In this document: positions 6,666-13,581 of the stretch, one piece after another | Numbering within the stretch: the first letter of the stretch is position 1 | How the letters are laid out: every line of letters begins with the position of its first letter | NCBI GenBank assembly: GCA_019894875.1 | Contig: JAGXNR010000052.1 | Span: forward strand, 1-17,248 | DNA length: 17,248 nt | Direction of reading: 5' to 3' | Source: Promethearchaeota archaeon | GTDB lineage: Archaea; Asgardarchaeota; Lokiarchaeia; Sigynarchaeales; SOKP01 | Notes under the pieces: generated by a model | The model's input: only the letters and a program-made list of their open reading frames with translations | Told to the model about the DNA's origin: nothing | Database searches by the model: none | Position numbers and translations under genes: made by a program

Positions 6666-7169
6666 CTACGTTTCTTCAAATTTATTAATTCTGATGATTT
6701 TCCTAATTGCTTTAATTACACCATCTTCAATTCTTTTAAGAATTTTGAAGTAATTTTCCTGATCCAAGTGAAATGGATCTTCTATTTCTAAGTTTTCAGT
6801 TTCTTCAGCAAATTCTAATAGCAGAAACGTTTTTTTGTCGAGATCTTCAATGTGTTTAAATTTTCTTTTTAATTTATTAATATGATGTTTCTGCTCAAAT
6901 CCTAAAATAAGATCATATCTCTCTAATAAATTTGCATCAATCCTTCTTGTTCTGAAATTAGTTATATCAATTCCTTTTAATTTTAAATAATTTATAGTTC
7001 CTGGTTGAGCTGTTTTATAGTAATGATATATCCCCGCAGAATCGAATTCAACATCTTTTAATTCTTCTTTAAAATCATTTTCTTTAAGCCAGTTTGAAAA
7101 ATAATGAGCAAAGGGACTCCTACATGTATTACCGGCACAGAAAAAGAGAACATTATTAATTTTTGCCAT
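6666..7169 (-). CDS. Low-molecular-weight phosphotyrosine phosphatase family protein (copy 2)
   Basis: A 167-residue LMW-PTP paralogue. The P-loop is Cys11-AGNTC-Arg17-Ser18, so it keeps the adjacent second cysteine (Cys16) that protects the nucleophile by a reversible disulfide in characterised LMW-PTPs. The general acid is Asp131 in EDPFH. The region LDKKTFLLLEFAEETENLEIEDP is strikingly similar to the corresponding part of copy 1, pointing to a local duplication. ATG start; no clear Shine-Dalgarno. The gene converges on the MFS/longin carrier gene with 35 bases between stop codons. No arsenate-reductase cysteine pair is present. Protein phosphatase activity is the family expectation; the target, perhaps a membrane neighbour, is unknown. 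Confidence 0.9.
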   Translation of the reverse strand: MAKINNVLFFCAGNTCRSPFAHYFSNWLKENDFKEELKDVEFDSAGIYHYYKTAQPGTINYLKLKGIDITNFRTRRIDANLLERYDLILGFEQKHHINKLKRKFKHIEDLDKKTFLLLEFAEETENLEIEDPFHLDQENYFKILKRIEDGVIKAIRKIIRINKFEET

Positions 7170-7365
7170 ATCTTGGGGTATTTAACTATTTCAGGGAATA
7201 TTTAGAATAGAATGCAAACAAGACCTTTATTTAAATCTGATAGATTAAAACGAAATTTCCCTTAAAAAAAATAGGATTGCCATTTCTCAAATAAATTCTC
7301 TTCTCATTTCAGAGCATGTAATAATTACTTAAAATAGCAATAAAATTTTAATGTCATTGTTAGTA

Positions 7366-7375
7366 TTTTATAATA
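7366..7375 (+). promoter_or_regulatory. TATA-like box upstream of nadB
   Basis: TTTTATAATA ends about 38 bases before the TTG start of the aspartate oxidase gene, a suitable distance for an archaeal TATA box with a short leader. No B-recognition element is convincing. Confidence 0.35.
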
Positions 7376-7412
7376 ACTTCTAATTAAATAAAGGAAAAAA
7401 CAACAATCTCCA

Positions 7413-8984
7413 TTGAAGTATAAAACTGATTTATTGATTATTGGAAGTGGTATTTCCGGACTCTCTCTTGCACTGTATTTATCTAAATTAGTTCCAGATT
7501 GTAAAATACTATTAATAACGAAAGAAAGATTACAAGAAAGCTCAACTTACAATGCACAAGGAGGTATTGCATGTGTTTGGGATAAGAAAGACAGTTTTGA
7601 GAAACATATACAGGATACTATAATTGCTGGCGATGGATTATGTGATGAAGATGTGGTAAGGAGAATTATAACTCAAGCTCCAGATAGAATAAATGATTTG
7701 ATAGATCTAGGGTTAAAATTCACGATAAATGAAGATGGAGATTATGACTTAGGTAAAGAGGGTGGACATACAGAACGAAGAATTCTTCATGTAAATGATC
7801 AAACGGGAATGTCTATTGAGCAAACATTAATAGAAAATGTAAAAAAATTGGATAACGTAGAAATTAAAGAATACTGGTGTGCTGTTAATTTATTTGCTGA
7901 GAATTTCAAATGTTACGGAGCTTATGTTTTAGATCAAAATACAAATGAAATTCATAATATCGCAGCTAAAACTACAATTTTAGCAACTGGAGGTGCCGGG
8001 AAAATATACCTTTATACAACAAATCCAGATATTGCATCAGGAGATGGTATTGCGATGGCATATAGGGCAGGAGTCATTATCGCAAATATGGAATTTTATC
8101 AATTTCACCCCACATGTCTTTATCATCCTTATGCAAAATCATTTTTGATAACAGAAGCTTTACGTGGTGAAGGAGCAGTTTTAAAGAATATTAAGGGAAT
8201 TGAGTTTATGCAAAATTACCATCCCGATAAAGAATTAGCTCCACGTGATATTGTCTCAAGAGCTATCGATGCTGAATTAAAGAAATCTGGAGATGATCAC
8301 GTATTATTAGATATTGCTTCAATTAAAGAACCTAATTTCATTAAAGACCATTTTCCGGGGATTTATGAGAATTGTTTGAAATTTAACATCGATATAACAA
8401 AAGAACCAATTCCTGTCGTACCCGCTGCCCATTATAGTGTAGGAGGTTGTTTAACCAAGATTGATGGTTCTACAAAAGTGAAAAATCTCTTTGTAGTTGG
8501 AGAATCTGCATATACGGGATTACATGGAGCGAATCGGTTGGCCAGTAATTCTTTGTTAGAAGGTTTAGTATGTAGTTATGAGTGTGCTAAAACGCTGAGT
8601 AGCACTATAAAAAACTTAAAAATTAAGGAGTTTAAAGAATGGGAGCCCGGACATGCCTTACCCTCTACCGAAGCAGTTATTATATCTCAAAACTGGGATG
8701 AAATTAGAAGATTTATGTGGAACTATGTAGGTATTGTTAGAACCGATTTACGACTTCAAAGAGCGAAAAAAAGGATTAACTTATTGCTTGATGAAATAGA
8801 CCAATATTATTGGGATTTCAAAATTGAGAAAAATCTCGTAGAATTGAGAAATTTAGCTACCGTCGCAAAATTAATCATCGTTAGCGCTATTTCTAGAAAG
8901 GAAAGCCGAGGAATTCATTATAATTTGGATTATCCAAATAAATCTGAAATGAGCAGGTTAACCACACTCAGAAGACCTTGGTAA
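7413..8984 (+). CDS. nadB: L-aspartate oxidase (NadB)
   Basis: A 523-residue FAD enzyme that oxidises L-aspartate to iminoaspartate, the first step of de novo NAD synthesis; in anaerobes fumarate can be the electron acceptor. The FAD-binding Rossmann motif is IIGSGISGLSLA (9-20). Further signatures are SSTYNAQGGIA (43-53), FHPT (231-234), the arginines in APRDIVSRAID (276-286), PAAHYSVGG (337-345) and the diagnostic GLHGANRLASNSLLEGLV (369-386), which separates NadB from succinate dehydrogenase subunits. The helical C-terminal domain (WDEIRRFMWNYVGIVR, about 420-440 onward) is complete, ending RESRGIHYNLDYP plus a short tail. Length matches the family. The start is TTG at 7413: the frame is closed by TAA at 7389 and the next ATG is residue 133. 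No nadA or nadC gene is nearby. The gene converges on the QueG-like gene with 24 bases between stops. Confidence 0.93.
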   Translation: MKYKTDLLIIGSGISGLSLALYLSKLVPDCKILLITKERLQESSTYNAQGGIACVWDKKDSFEKHIQDTIIAGDGLCDEDVVRRIITQAPDRINDLIDLGLKFTINEDGDYDLGKEGGHTERRILHVNDQTGMSIEQTLIENVKKLDNVEIKEYWCAVNLFAENFKCYGAYVLDQNTNEIHNIAAKTTILATGGAGKIYLYTTNPDIASGDGIAMAYRAGVIIANMEFYQFHPTCLYHPYAKSFLITEALRGEGAVLKNIKGIEFMQNYHPDKELAPRDIVSRAIDAELKKSGDDHVLLDIASIKEPNFIKDHFPGIYENCLKFNIDITKEPIPVVPAAHYSVGGCLTKIDGSTKVKNLFVVGESAYTGLHGANRLASNSLLEGLVCSYECAKTLSSTIKNLKIKEFKEWEPGHALPSTEAVIISQNWDEIRRFMWNYVGIVRTDLRLQRAKKRINLLLDEIDQYYWDFKIEKNLVELRNLATVAKLIIVSAISRKESRGIHYNLDYPNKSEMSRLTTLRRPW

Positions 8985-9008
8985 TATTAAGGATTATAAT
9001 CAAAATTG

Positions 9009-9899
9009 CTATTTTTCTGTTGCCGTAGGATTTTTATCCATACAAGGAACACCATATTGGCAAAAAGCACAACCTACCGGAGGTTTTGTTTGTTTATATT
9101 CCCCTCTACTTCGACGCCAATGTGGTTTAAGAATTGAACCAAGACGATTAATCATTTCTGCTTCTACTTTCCTCCCATATGTCCAACATTTTAATTTATC
9201 ATGCCCGTTTTCATCAATTGCTTCCCCAGGGCATTTTTTTTCACATTCTCTACATGTTCCTTTAGTGTAGTACAAACAATTTGCATAAGGATCGTCACTC
9301 TTACGAGGAGTTACTTCTAAGGGAGCATTAGTAATGACTGAACATAACCTTATATTACAACCAACTTCGGATATGAACCCTTCATGTAAGCTGAAAGTTC
9401 CTAGACCCGCAGCAAATGCGATGTGGCGCTCTGACCAAGTAGATAAAAATCCTGAATAAATGTCAAAAGCTTTACTAATCATACCAGCTGTGGCTTGAAA
9501 ACCTTTTTCTTGAAAAAATTGTATTAATTGCTTCATGATATCGATCTTAAATGCATTTGCATAATTCCTGCCAATCGAATAAATTTCAGCAGGAAAAATT
9601 TCTGCTTTCATGCTTTCTTCGCGAATTTGATTAGAAAATGGACAAATAACAGAAATTGTTCTTAATTGTGAAGCTAAATTTGGTACTTCTGGACAGTCAC
9701 TAGCTATCCACATCTCTGCTGGTGTCATATGACGAGGTGCGGCTACTTCCTTAAATTTTTTAAAAATAGGATCATCACCATTGGCGATCCCTATGAGAGG
9801 TTTTGAAAAAATTCTCCCACCTCCGTAGCTTTCTGGTAATCGATTAAGTTTACTTGTAGCAAAAATTTCTTCTAAAAAAGTATATAGTAGTTCCTTCAT
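9009..9899 (-). CDS. QueG-like 4Fe-4S protein (epoxyqueuosine reductase-related)
   Basis: An iron-sulfur protein of about 296 residues, related to the epoxyqueuosine reductase / reductive dehalogenase branch. The central motif HIAFAAGLGTFSLHEGFISEVG resembles the 'AGLG..G..g..i.p..G' region of QueG, and is followed by a two-cluster ferredoxin module. Cysteines, numbered from the alternative TTG start, are 211, 219, 222 and 226 (CLYYTKGTCRECEKKCPGEA), then 241 (KCWTYG), then 280, 283 and 289 (CAFCQYGVPC). These suffice for two 4Fe-4S clusters, although the first spacing (C-x7-C-x2-C-x3-CP) differs from the standard C-x2-C-x2-C-x3-CP. It is shorter than QueG (about 350-380) and may not be a queuosine enzyme; the true substrate is unknown. 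ATG at 9899 is chosen; TTG at 9908 would add three residues. It is divergent from the ADH synthase gene. Confidence 0.75.
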   Translation of the reverse strand: MKELLYTFLEEIFATSKLNRLPESYGGGRIFSKPLIGIANGDDPIFKKFKEVAAPRHMTPAEMWIASDCPEVPNLASQLRTISVICPFSNQIREESMKAEIFPAEIYSIGRNYANAFKIDIMKQLIQFFQEKGFQATAGMISKAFDIYSGFLSTWSERHIAFAAGLGTFSLHEGFISEVGCNIRLCSVITNAPLEVTPRKSDDPYANCLYYTKGTCRECEKKCPGEAIDENGHDKLKCWTYGRKVEAEMINRLGSILKPHWRRSRGEYKQTKPPVGCAFCQYGVPCMDKNPTATEK

Positions 9900-9998
9900 T
9901 GAGTTCAATCCATTTTATGATATTTTATGGATAAAAATTGTAGATAGAATAAATTTTTATTTGATAATGAACAGTCTAAACTTAAATTAAATACCAGA

Positions 9999-10814
9999 TT
10001 GAATTTTACCTTGAGAATTGGAAAAAGTATTAGGATTGAAAGATTTTTTGATCGGAAAACTAAAAGAACAATCATAATACCAATGGACCATGGATTAACC
10101 GTTGGAACAATAAAAGGTTTAGAAAACATTGCCGATATGGTTGATAAAGTCGCTTTAGGTGGTGCTAATGCCGTATTAATGCATTCAGGAATGGTAGGGG
10201 CGGGACATAGACAATATGGAAAGGATATTGGGTTAATTATTCATTTATCTGCTGCAACAGATTTGGCACCAGATCCAAACAGGAAAGTTCTAGTTTGTTC
10301 TGTTGAAAGGGCTTTAAAATTAGGCGCTGATGGTGTATCAATCCACATTAACATTGGTGCAGATGAGGAACCTGAGATGCTTCAAGATGCAAGTAAAGTT
10401 GTAGAAGCAACAAGGGAATGGGGTGTTCCTTTAATAGCAATGATGTACCCAAGAGGTAGAAAAATTAAAGATGAAAATGATCCTGAAGTAGTGAATATTG
10501 CTGTTCGAGCGGGAGTAGAATTAGGAGCAGATATTGTTAAAACAAATTATTCAGGTGATATCGACTCATTTAAATACATTGTTAATGGTGTGAAACACAT
10601 CCCTGTCATTATAGCAGGTGGTCCAAAGATGGACACGATTCCAGATGTATTACAAATGGTTTATGATTCTATTCAAGCTGGAGGTGCTGGTGTGGCCTTT
10701 GGGAGAAATGTTTTTCAATCTAAAGATCCCACAAAAATGGTTCGTGCAATTTCAAAAATAGTGCATGGAAACTATACTGTTGAAGAAGTATTAAAAGAAC
10801 ACAAGTTTGATTAG
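9999..10814 (+). CDS. 2-amino-3,7-dideoxy-D-threo-hept-6-ulosonate (ADH) synthase, archaeal class I aldolase family
   Basis: A 271-residue TIM-barrel Schiff-base aldolase. ADH synthase condenses 6-deoxy-5-ketofructose-1-phosphate with aspartate semialdehyde, starting the archaeal route to 3-dehydroquinate and aromatic amino acids. Recognised residues are Asp30-His31 ([10 protein letters not shown]), Tyr150 ([10 protein letters not shown]), Schiff-base Lys181 ([16 protein letters not shown]) and phosphate-binding loops [10 protein letters not shown] and [22 protein letters not shown] and [13 protein letters not shown] follow the M. jannaschii MJ0400 pattern, so ADH synthase is preferred over archaeal fructose-bisphosphate aldolase, which shares the fold. 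The start is TTG at 9999: no in-frame ATG exists between the upstream stop at 9945 and residue 29, inside the active-site motif. The protease gene starts 25 bases downstream, suggesting co-transcription. No other aromatic-pathway gene is nearby. Confidence 0.85.
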   Translation: MNFTLRIGKSIRIERFFDRKTKRTIIIPMDHGLTVGTIKGLENIADMVDKVALGGANAVLMHSGMVGAGHRQYGKDIGLIIHLSAATDLAPDPNRKVLVCSVERALKLGADGVSIHINIGADEEPEMLQDASKVVEATREWGVPLIAMMYPRGRKIKDENDPEVVNIAVRAGVELGADIVKTNYSGDIDSFKYIVNGVKHIPVIIAGGPKMDTIPDVLQMVYDSIQAGGAGVAFGRNVFQSKDPTKMVRAISKIVHGNYTVEEVLKEHKFD

Positions 10815-10839
10815 AATTAAATGATACTTTCTTAGTAAT

Positions 10840-12090
10840 ATGAATACAAAAAAAATCTATCCCTTATTCCTAAATAATATTGAAACTCAGAAGGAAGAAT
10901 CTTTAAATGATATAAAAGAGTATAGAGTAATTATTTCATTTGATAGCGTTCCAGAAAGAGATAATTTCCTCTCAAAAAACAAACAGCTTGAAATTATTAA
11001 TAAATTTGATTTTATCCCGGCGTTTTGTGTCGGATTACAAAAAGATCAAATCTTGAATTTCGATAATGATGATTCTATTAAGCAGATTGAAGAAGACCAA
11101 AGACTCTACCTATCTATATTGGAAGTAAATGAGATTTTGGAATTAGATAAGTATAAGAAATCTCAAATTTCCTATACTGGTAAAAATGTACAAGTTGGTA
11201 TAGTTGATAATGGGATTAACACCAATTTTCAGGCAATTTCAAATGTCTCAAGATATCAAATAAATAAAGTTGATAAGGATCCTAGCAAAATTTCTCATGG
11301 TACATTAATGGCAAGTATAATAGCAAATCAATTTAAAAATATTGAAGATGATTATATTGGAATTGCTCCAGATGTAAAATTTACTGATTTTGATGTATCA
11401 AACCTGACAAACGATTTTTATTTTTCACAAATTTTAGAGGTTTTCGATTCAATTATAAAAGAGGACTTAGAAATTGATGTTCTTTTAATATCTTTAACGA
11501 CATCGGATCCCTCTGATGGGAAAGATATCTTATCTTTAGCATGTAATTTGTTAGTTGATCGTGGGATTATAATTGTAAGCCCCACTGGAAATTATGGACC
11601 AGATTCTCGTACTATTGGAAGTCCAAGTGCTGCTAGTAAAGTTATTTCTTTTGGTGCTGTTACAAAAGAGTTGTTCATCAATCCGTTTAGTGGAAAAGGT
11701 CCCACATTAGATGAACGATTAAAACCAGATTTTTGTTTACCCGGATCAGATGTTAAAATTCCTTTATCGGATAATTTAGCGGTAAGTGTTACAGGTACAA
11801 GCGTTGCTGCAGCAATTGGGGCAGGTTTGATAGCAATAATCAAGGAATTTAAAACAAATTATTCCTATAATGCGTTATTTGAAATATTAAAAAACTCCTG
11901 TAAAGATCTAACCTTGGATAAGTTTTCCCAGGGATATGGTATGCCAGATATAGTAGAAATCTTTAAGAAGATGAATCTATTTCATGAAAGGATACTACCT
12001 TATAATTTTCTGGCAAAAAAAGCAATAAAGGTTTCAGTAGAATTTGCAGTCCTATACATTATCATATACTTACTTTTTTTACTTTTTTAG
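10840..12090 (+). CDS. Subtilisin-like S8 serine protease with C-terminal membrane anchor
   Basis: A 416-residue subtilase. The catalytic triad is Asp123 (VGIVDNGINT), His153 (ISHGTLMASIIA) and Ser321 (TGTSVAAAIGAG); Asn251 (SPTGNYGPD) supplies the oxyanion hole. Residues about 27-91 (EYRVIISFDSVPERDNFL, ending IKQIEEDQRLYL) look like an I9-type inhibitor propeptide. There is no N-terminal signal peptide: the protein opens with polar residues. The last 19 residues (398-416) form one hydrophobic segment preceded by KK-x-x-K and end the chain, so the protease looks tail-anchored, with its catalytic domain on the cytoplasmic side by the positive-inside rule. The gene starts 25 bases after the ADH synthase gene and probably shares its transcript; why an aromatic-pathway enzyme and a protease should be linked is unclear. 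Confidence 0.88.
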   Translation: MNTKKIYPLFLNNIETQKEESLNDIKEYRVIISFDSVPERDNFLSKNKQLEIINKFDFIPAFCVGLQKDQILNFDNDDSIKQIEEDQRLYLSILEVNEILELDKYKKSQISYTGKNVQVGIVDNGINTNFQAISNVSRYQINKVDKDPSKISHGTLMASIIANQFKNIEDDYIGIAPDVKFTDFDVSNLTNDFYFSQILEVFDSIIKEDLEIDVLLISLTTSDPSDGKDILSLACNLLVDRGIIIVSPTGNYGPDSRTIGSPSAASKVISFGAVTKELFINPFSGKGPTLDERLKPDFCLPGSDVKIPLSDNLAVSVTGTSVAAAIGAGLIAIIKEFKTNYSYNALFEILKNSCKDLTLDKFSQGYGMPDIVEIFKKMNLFHERILPYNFLAKKAIKVSVEFAVLYIIIYLLFLLF

Positions 12091-12117
12091 AATTTTACCT
12101 ACTGTACCCTAATAATA

Positions 12118-12172
12118 TTATTTATAAAAACGGGTTAAATAAATCAATTAAAAAATAATAATATGATATATC
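12118..12172 (+). promoter_or_regulatory. Putative promoter of the membrane hydrolase gene
   Basis: Two TATA-like elements precede the TTG at 12191: TTTATAAAA near 12121-12129 and ATGATATATC near 12163-12172. The second lies 19-28 bases upstream and would suit a nearly leaderless transcript. Either could be used; the match is weak in AT-rich sequence. Confidence 0.3.
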
Positions 12173-12190
12173 TGATAAACACCATATTAA

Positions 12191-12718
12191 TTGGAGGGAA
12201 TTGAAATTTATCCAATATTCCATGTAGCTTTACCTTTAATTTTATCTGAGATCCCTTCAATTAAGAAAACTTTTAGAAGTAAAATCTTAATTATCATTGG
12301 GTCAATATTGGCAGACTTAATTGATAAACCATTACTCCTTCTTGGATTGGGCCCGGGAAGACACCTTTCTCATAATTTAGTTTTCATTCTGATTTCTTTT
12401 TTGATAGTTTTTGTGTCTACGAAAAAAAACCTTGAGATTTCACTTTCATTGTTATTCGGGATGGTTTTTCATTTAATCTTAGATTTACCAGAGGTCCCCT
12501 TATTTTATCCTTTCGTTTCATATAATTTTGAGATATTAGAAGAACCCCTATTCTATTGGATTAATAAATTCTTTATCGATCCCGTCGTCCTTTTTACCGA
12601 AATTATGGGGATTGGTATTTTAATATACATCTTTATAACAAACAAGTTATATCATCGATTACAATTAATGAAATATCTCAAAGGGAGCTCTCAATCCCCA
12701 ATCAGAATTAAAAAATAA
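12191..12718 (+). CDS. Membrane-bound metal-dependent hydrolase-like protein (DUF457/YdjM-like)
   Basis: A 175-residue integral membrane protein with about four or five hydrophobic helices. The pattern of polar residues fits the membrane-bound metal-dependent hydrolase family (YdjM/DUF457-like): His11 near the N terminus (PIFHVALPLIL), Asp42 and Asp45 (GSILADLIDKPLL), Arg57-His58-x-x-His61 (GRHLSHNLVF, like the family's R-x-x-THS) and His94/Asp98 (FHLILDLPEVPLFYP). These would form a metal site at the membrane; the substrate of the family is not established. The start is uncertain. A TAA lies directly before TTG 12191, and conserved His11 requires a start close to it. A GGAGGG at 12193-12198 lies just inside the frame with no normal start codon a suitable distance after it, except ATT. 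A T8 terminator follows. Confidence 0.65.
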   Translation: MEGIEIYPIFHVALPLILSEIPSIKKTFRSKILIIIGSILADLIDKPLLLLGLGPGRHLSHNLVFILISFLIVFVSTKKNLEISLSLLFGMVFHLILDLPEVPLFYPFVSYNFEILEEPLFYWINKFFIDPVVLFTEIMGIGILIYIFITNKLYHRLQLMKYLKGSSQSPIRIKK

Positions 12719-12721
12719 TGA

Positions 12722-12729
12722 TTTTTTTT
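12722..12729 (+). terminator. T8 tract after the membrane hydrolase gene
   Basis: Eight T lie 3 bases after the hydrolase stop codon and precede the promoter of the nuclease gene, as expected for an archaeal oligo-T terminator. Confidence 0.5.
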
Positions 12730-12774
12730 GTTTAAAAAGCCTAAAATTATCAATTTATTAAATTTGATGAGAAA

Positions 12775-12783
12775 TATTTAAAA
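12775..12783 (+). promoter_or_regulatory. TATA-like box of the XPF-like nuclease gene
   Basis: TATTTAAAA lies 28-36 bases before the ATG at 12811, preceded by purine-rich GAGAAA that could be a B-recognition element. The spacing fits a leaderless or nearly leaderless transcript, and no Shine-Dalgarno precedes the ATG. Confidence 0.4.
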
Positions 12784-12810
12784 TCTAGTTATTTATTTTT
12801 CAATAGTATA

Positions 12811-13551
12811 ATGAGCAAAAATAAACTAATGCATGTTATAATTGATCACAGAGAAAACAAGCTCAAATCAATCTTAGATAAAAAAAAAGATTCAATAACT
12901 TATGAATCACAGCAGTTAGATATAGCGGATATCGTTATCACTAGTGAGGTTGCCATCGAAAGAAAAGAAGGTTTTGATTTCGTTAGTTCTATCATGGACA
13001 ACAGATTATTTGAACAATTATTACGTTTAAAAGATACCTATCAATATCCAATTTTAATCTTAGAGGGACTAAATGATAATGTCTTTGAAAATACTGGTAT
13101 GAAAATCTCATCAATATATGGAGCTCTTTCTTTTATATCATATAAGTTAGGGATATCCGTAATCCCCACCAGAAATTTAGAGGATACTGCAATCGTCATC
13201 GAGAGAATCGCATACAGAGAACAAGTTAAAGATAATATGCCCTTATTAAGTCGAAAAGCACCTAAAGAACTATCTAAAAAAGAAAGGAGAACCTTTATTA
13301 TTGAGGGATTAGTTGATATTGGCCCGAAAAAAGCTAAAACTCTAATTGATAAATATAAAACCCCACATCTAGTGTTTAAAGCGATTAAGCATTCTGAAAT
13401 CTTATTAACTAAGACAGGGAACCCAAAAGGAATTCAAGGCCCTTTAAGTGATCTTACGGGATTTGGGTGGAAATTTGTAGAAAAAAATAAGAAACTTATA
13501 TTCGGGAAAAAGGAAAAAAGTCCTCAGAAAAGAATTAACGATGAATATTAA
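12811..13551 (+). CDS. XPF/ERCC4-family structure-specific endonuclease (short, no helicase)
   Basis: A 246-residue nuclease that would cut branched DNA (3' flaps, fork and recombination intermediates) as a dimer. The ERCC4 nuclease domain is clear: HVIIDHREN with Asp12 and Glu15, Asp40 in LDIADIVI, and Glu50-Arg51-Lys52-x3-Asp56 (AIERKEGFDFVSSI), matching the ERK-x3-D active site of XPF, Mus81 and Hef. A tandem helix-hairpin-helix region follows (about 160-222; EGLVDIGPKKAKTLIDKY contains the first hairpin). The SF2 helicase of euryarchaeal Hef and eukaryotic XPF is absent, so the layout is that of the short crenarchaeal XPF. No clear PCNA-binding motif is seen at the C terminus, which ends in a basic tail. 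It has its own promoter and converges on the alpha/beta hydrolase gene with 30 bases between stops. Confidence 0.92.
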   Translation: MSKNKLMHVIIDHRENKLKSILDKKKDSITYESQQLDIADIVITSEVAIERKEGFDFVSSIMDNRLFEQLLRLKDTYQYPILILEGLNDNVFENTGMKISSIYGALSFISYKLGISVIPTRNLEDTAIVIERIAYREQVKDNMPLLSRKAPKELSKKERRTFIIEGLVDIGPKKAKTLIDKYKTPHLVFKAIKHSEILLTKTGNPKGIQGPLSDLTGFGWKFVEKNKKLIFGKKEKSPQKRINDEY

Positions 13552-13581
13552 TGAAAATATATTTTATGATTGAGTAGAGAA

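Noticed and set aside
9905..10129. Minus-strand frame overlapping the start of the ADH synthase gene
   Set aside because: It covers the divergent promoter and the active-site region of a well-conserved enzyme on the other strand, and the translation is low-complexity.
9999..10814. Archaeal class I fructose-bisphosphate aldolase
   Set aside because: The same superfamily and lysine, but the [17 protein letters not shown] and [10 protein letters not shown] segments match the ADH synthase pattern better. A tree would settle it.
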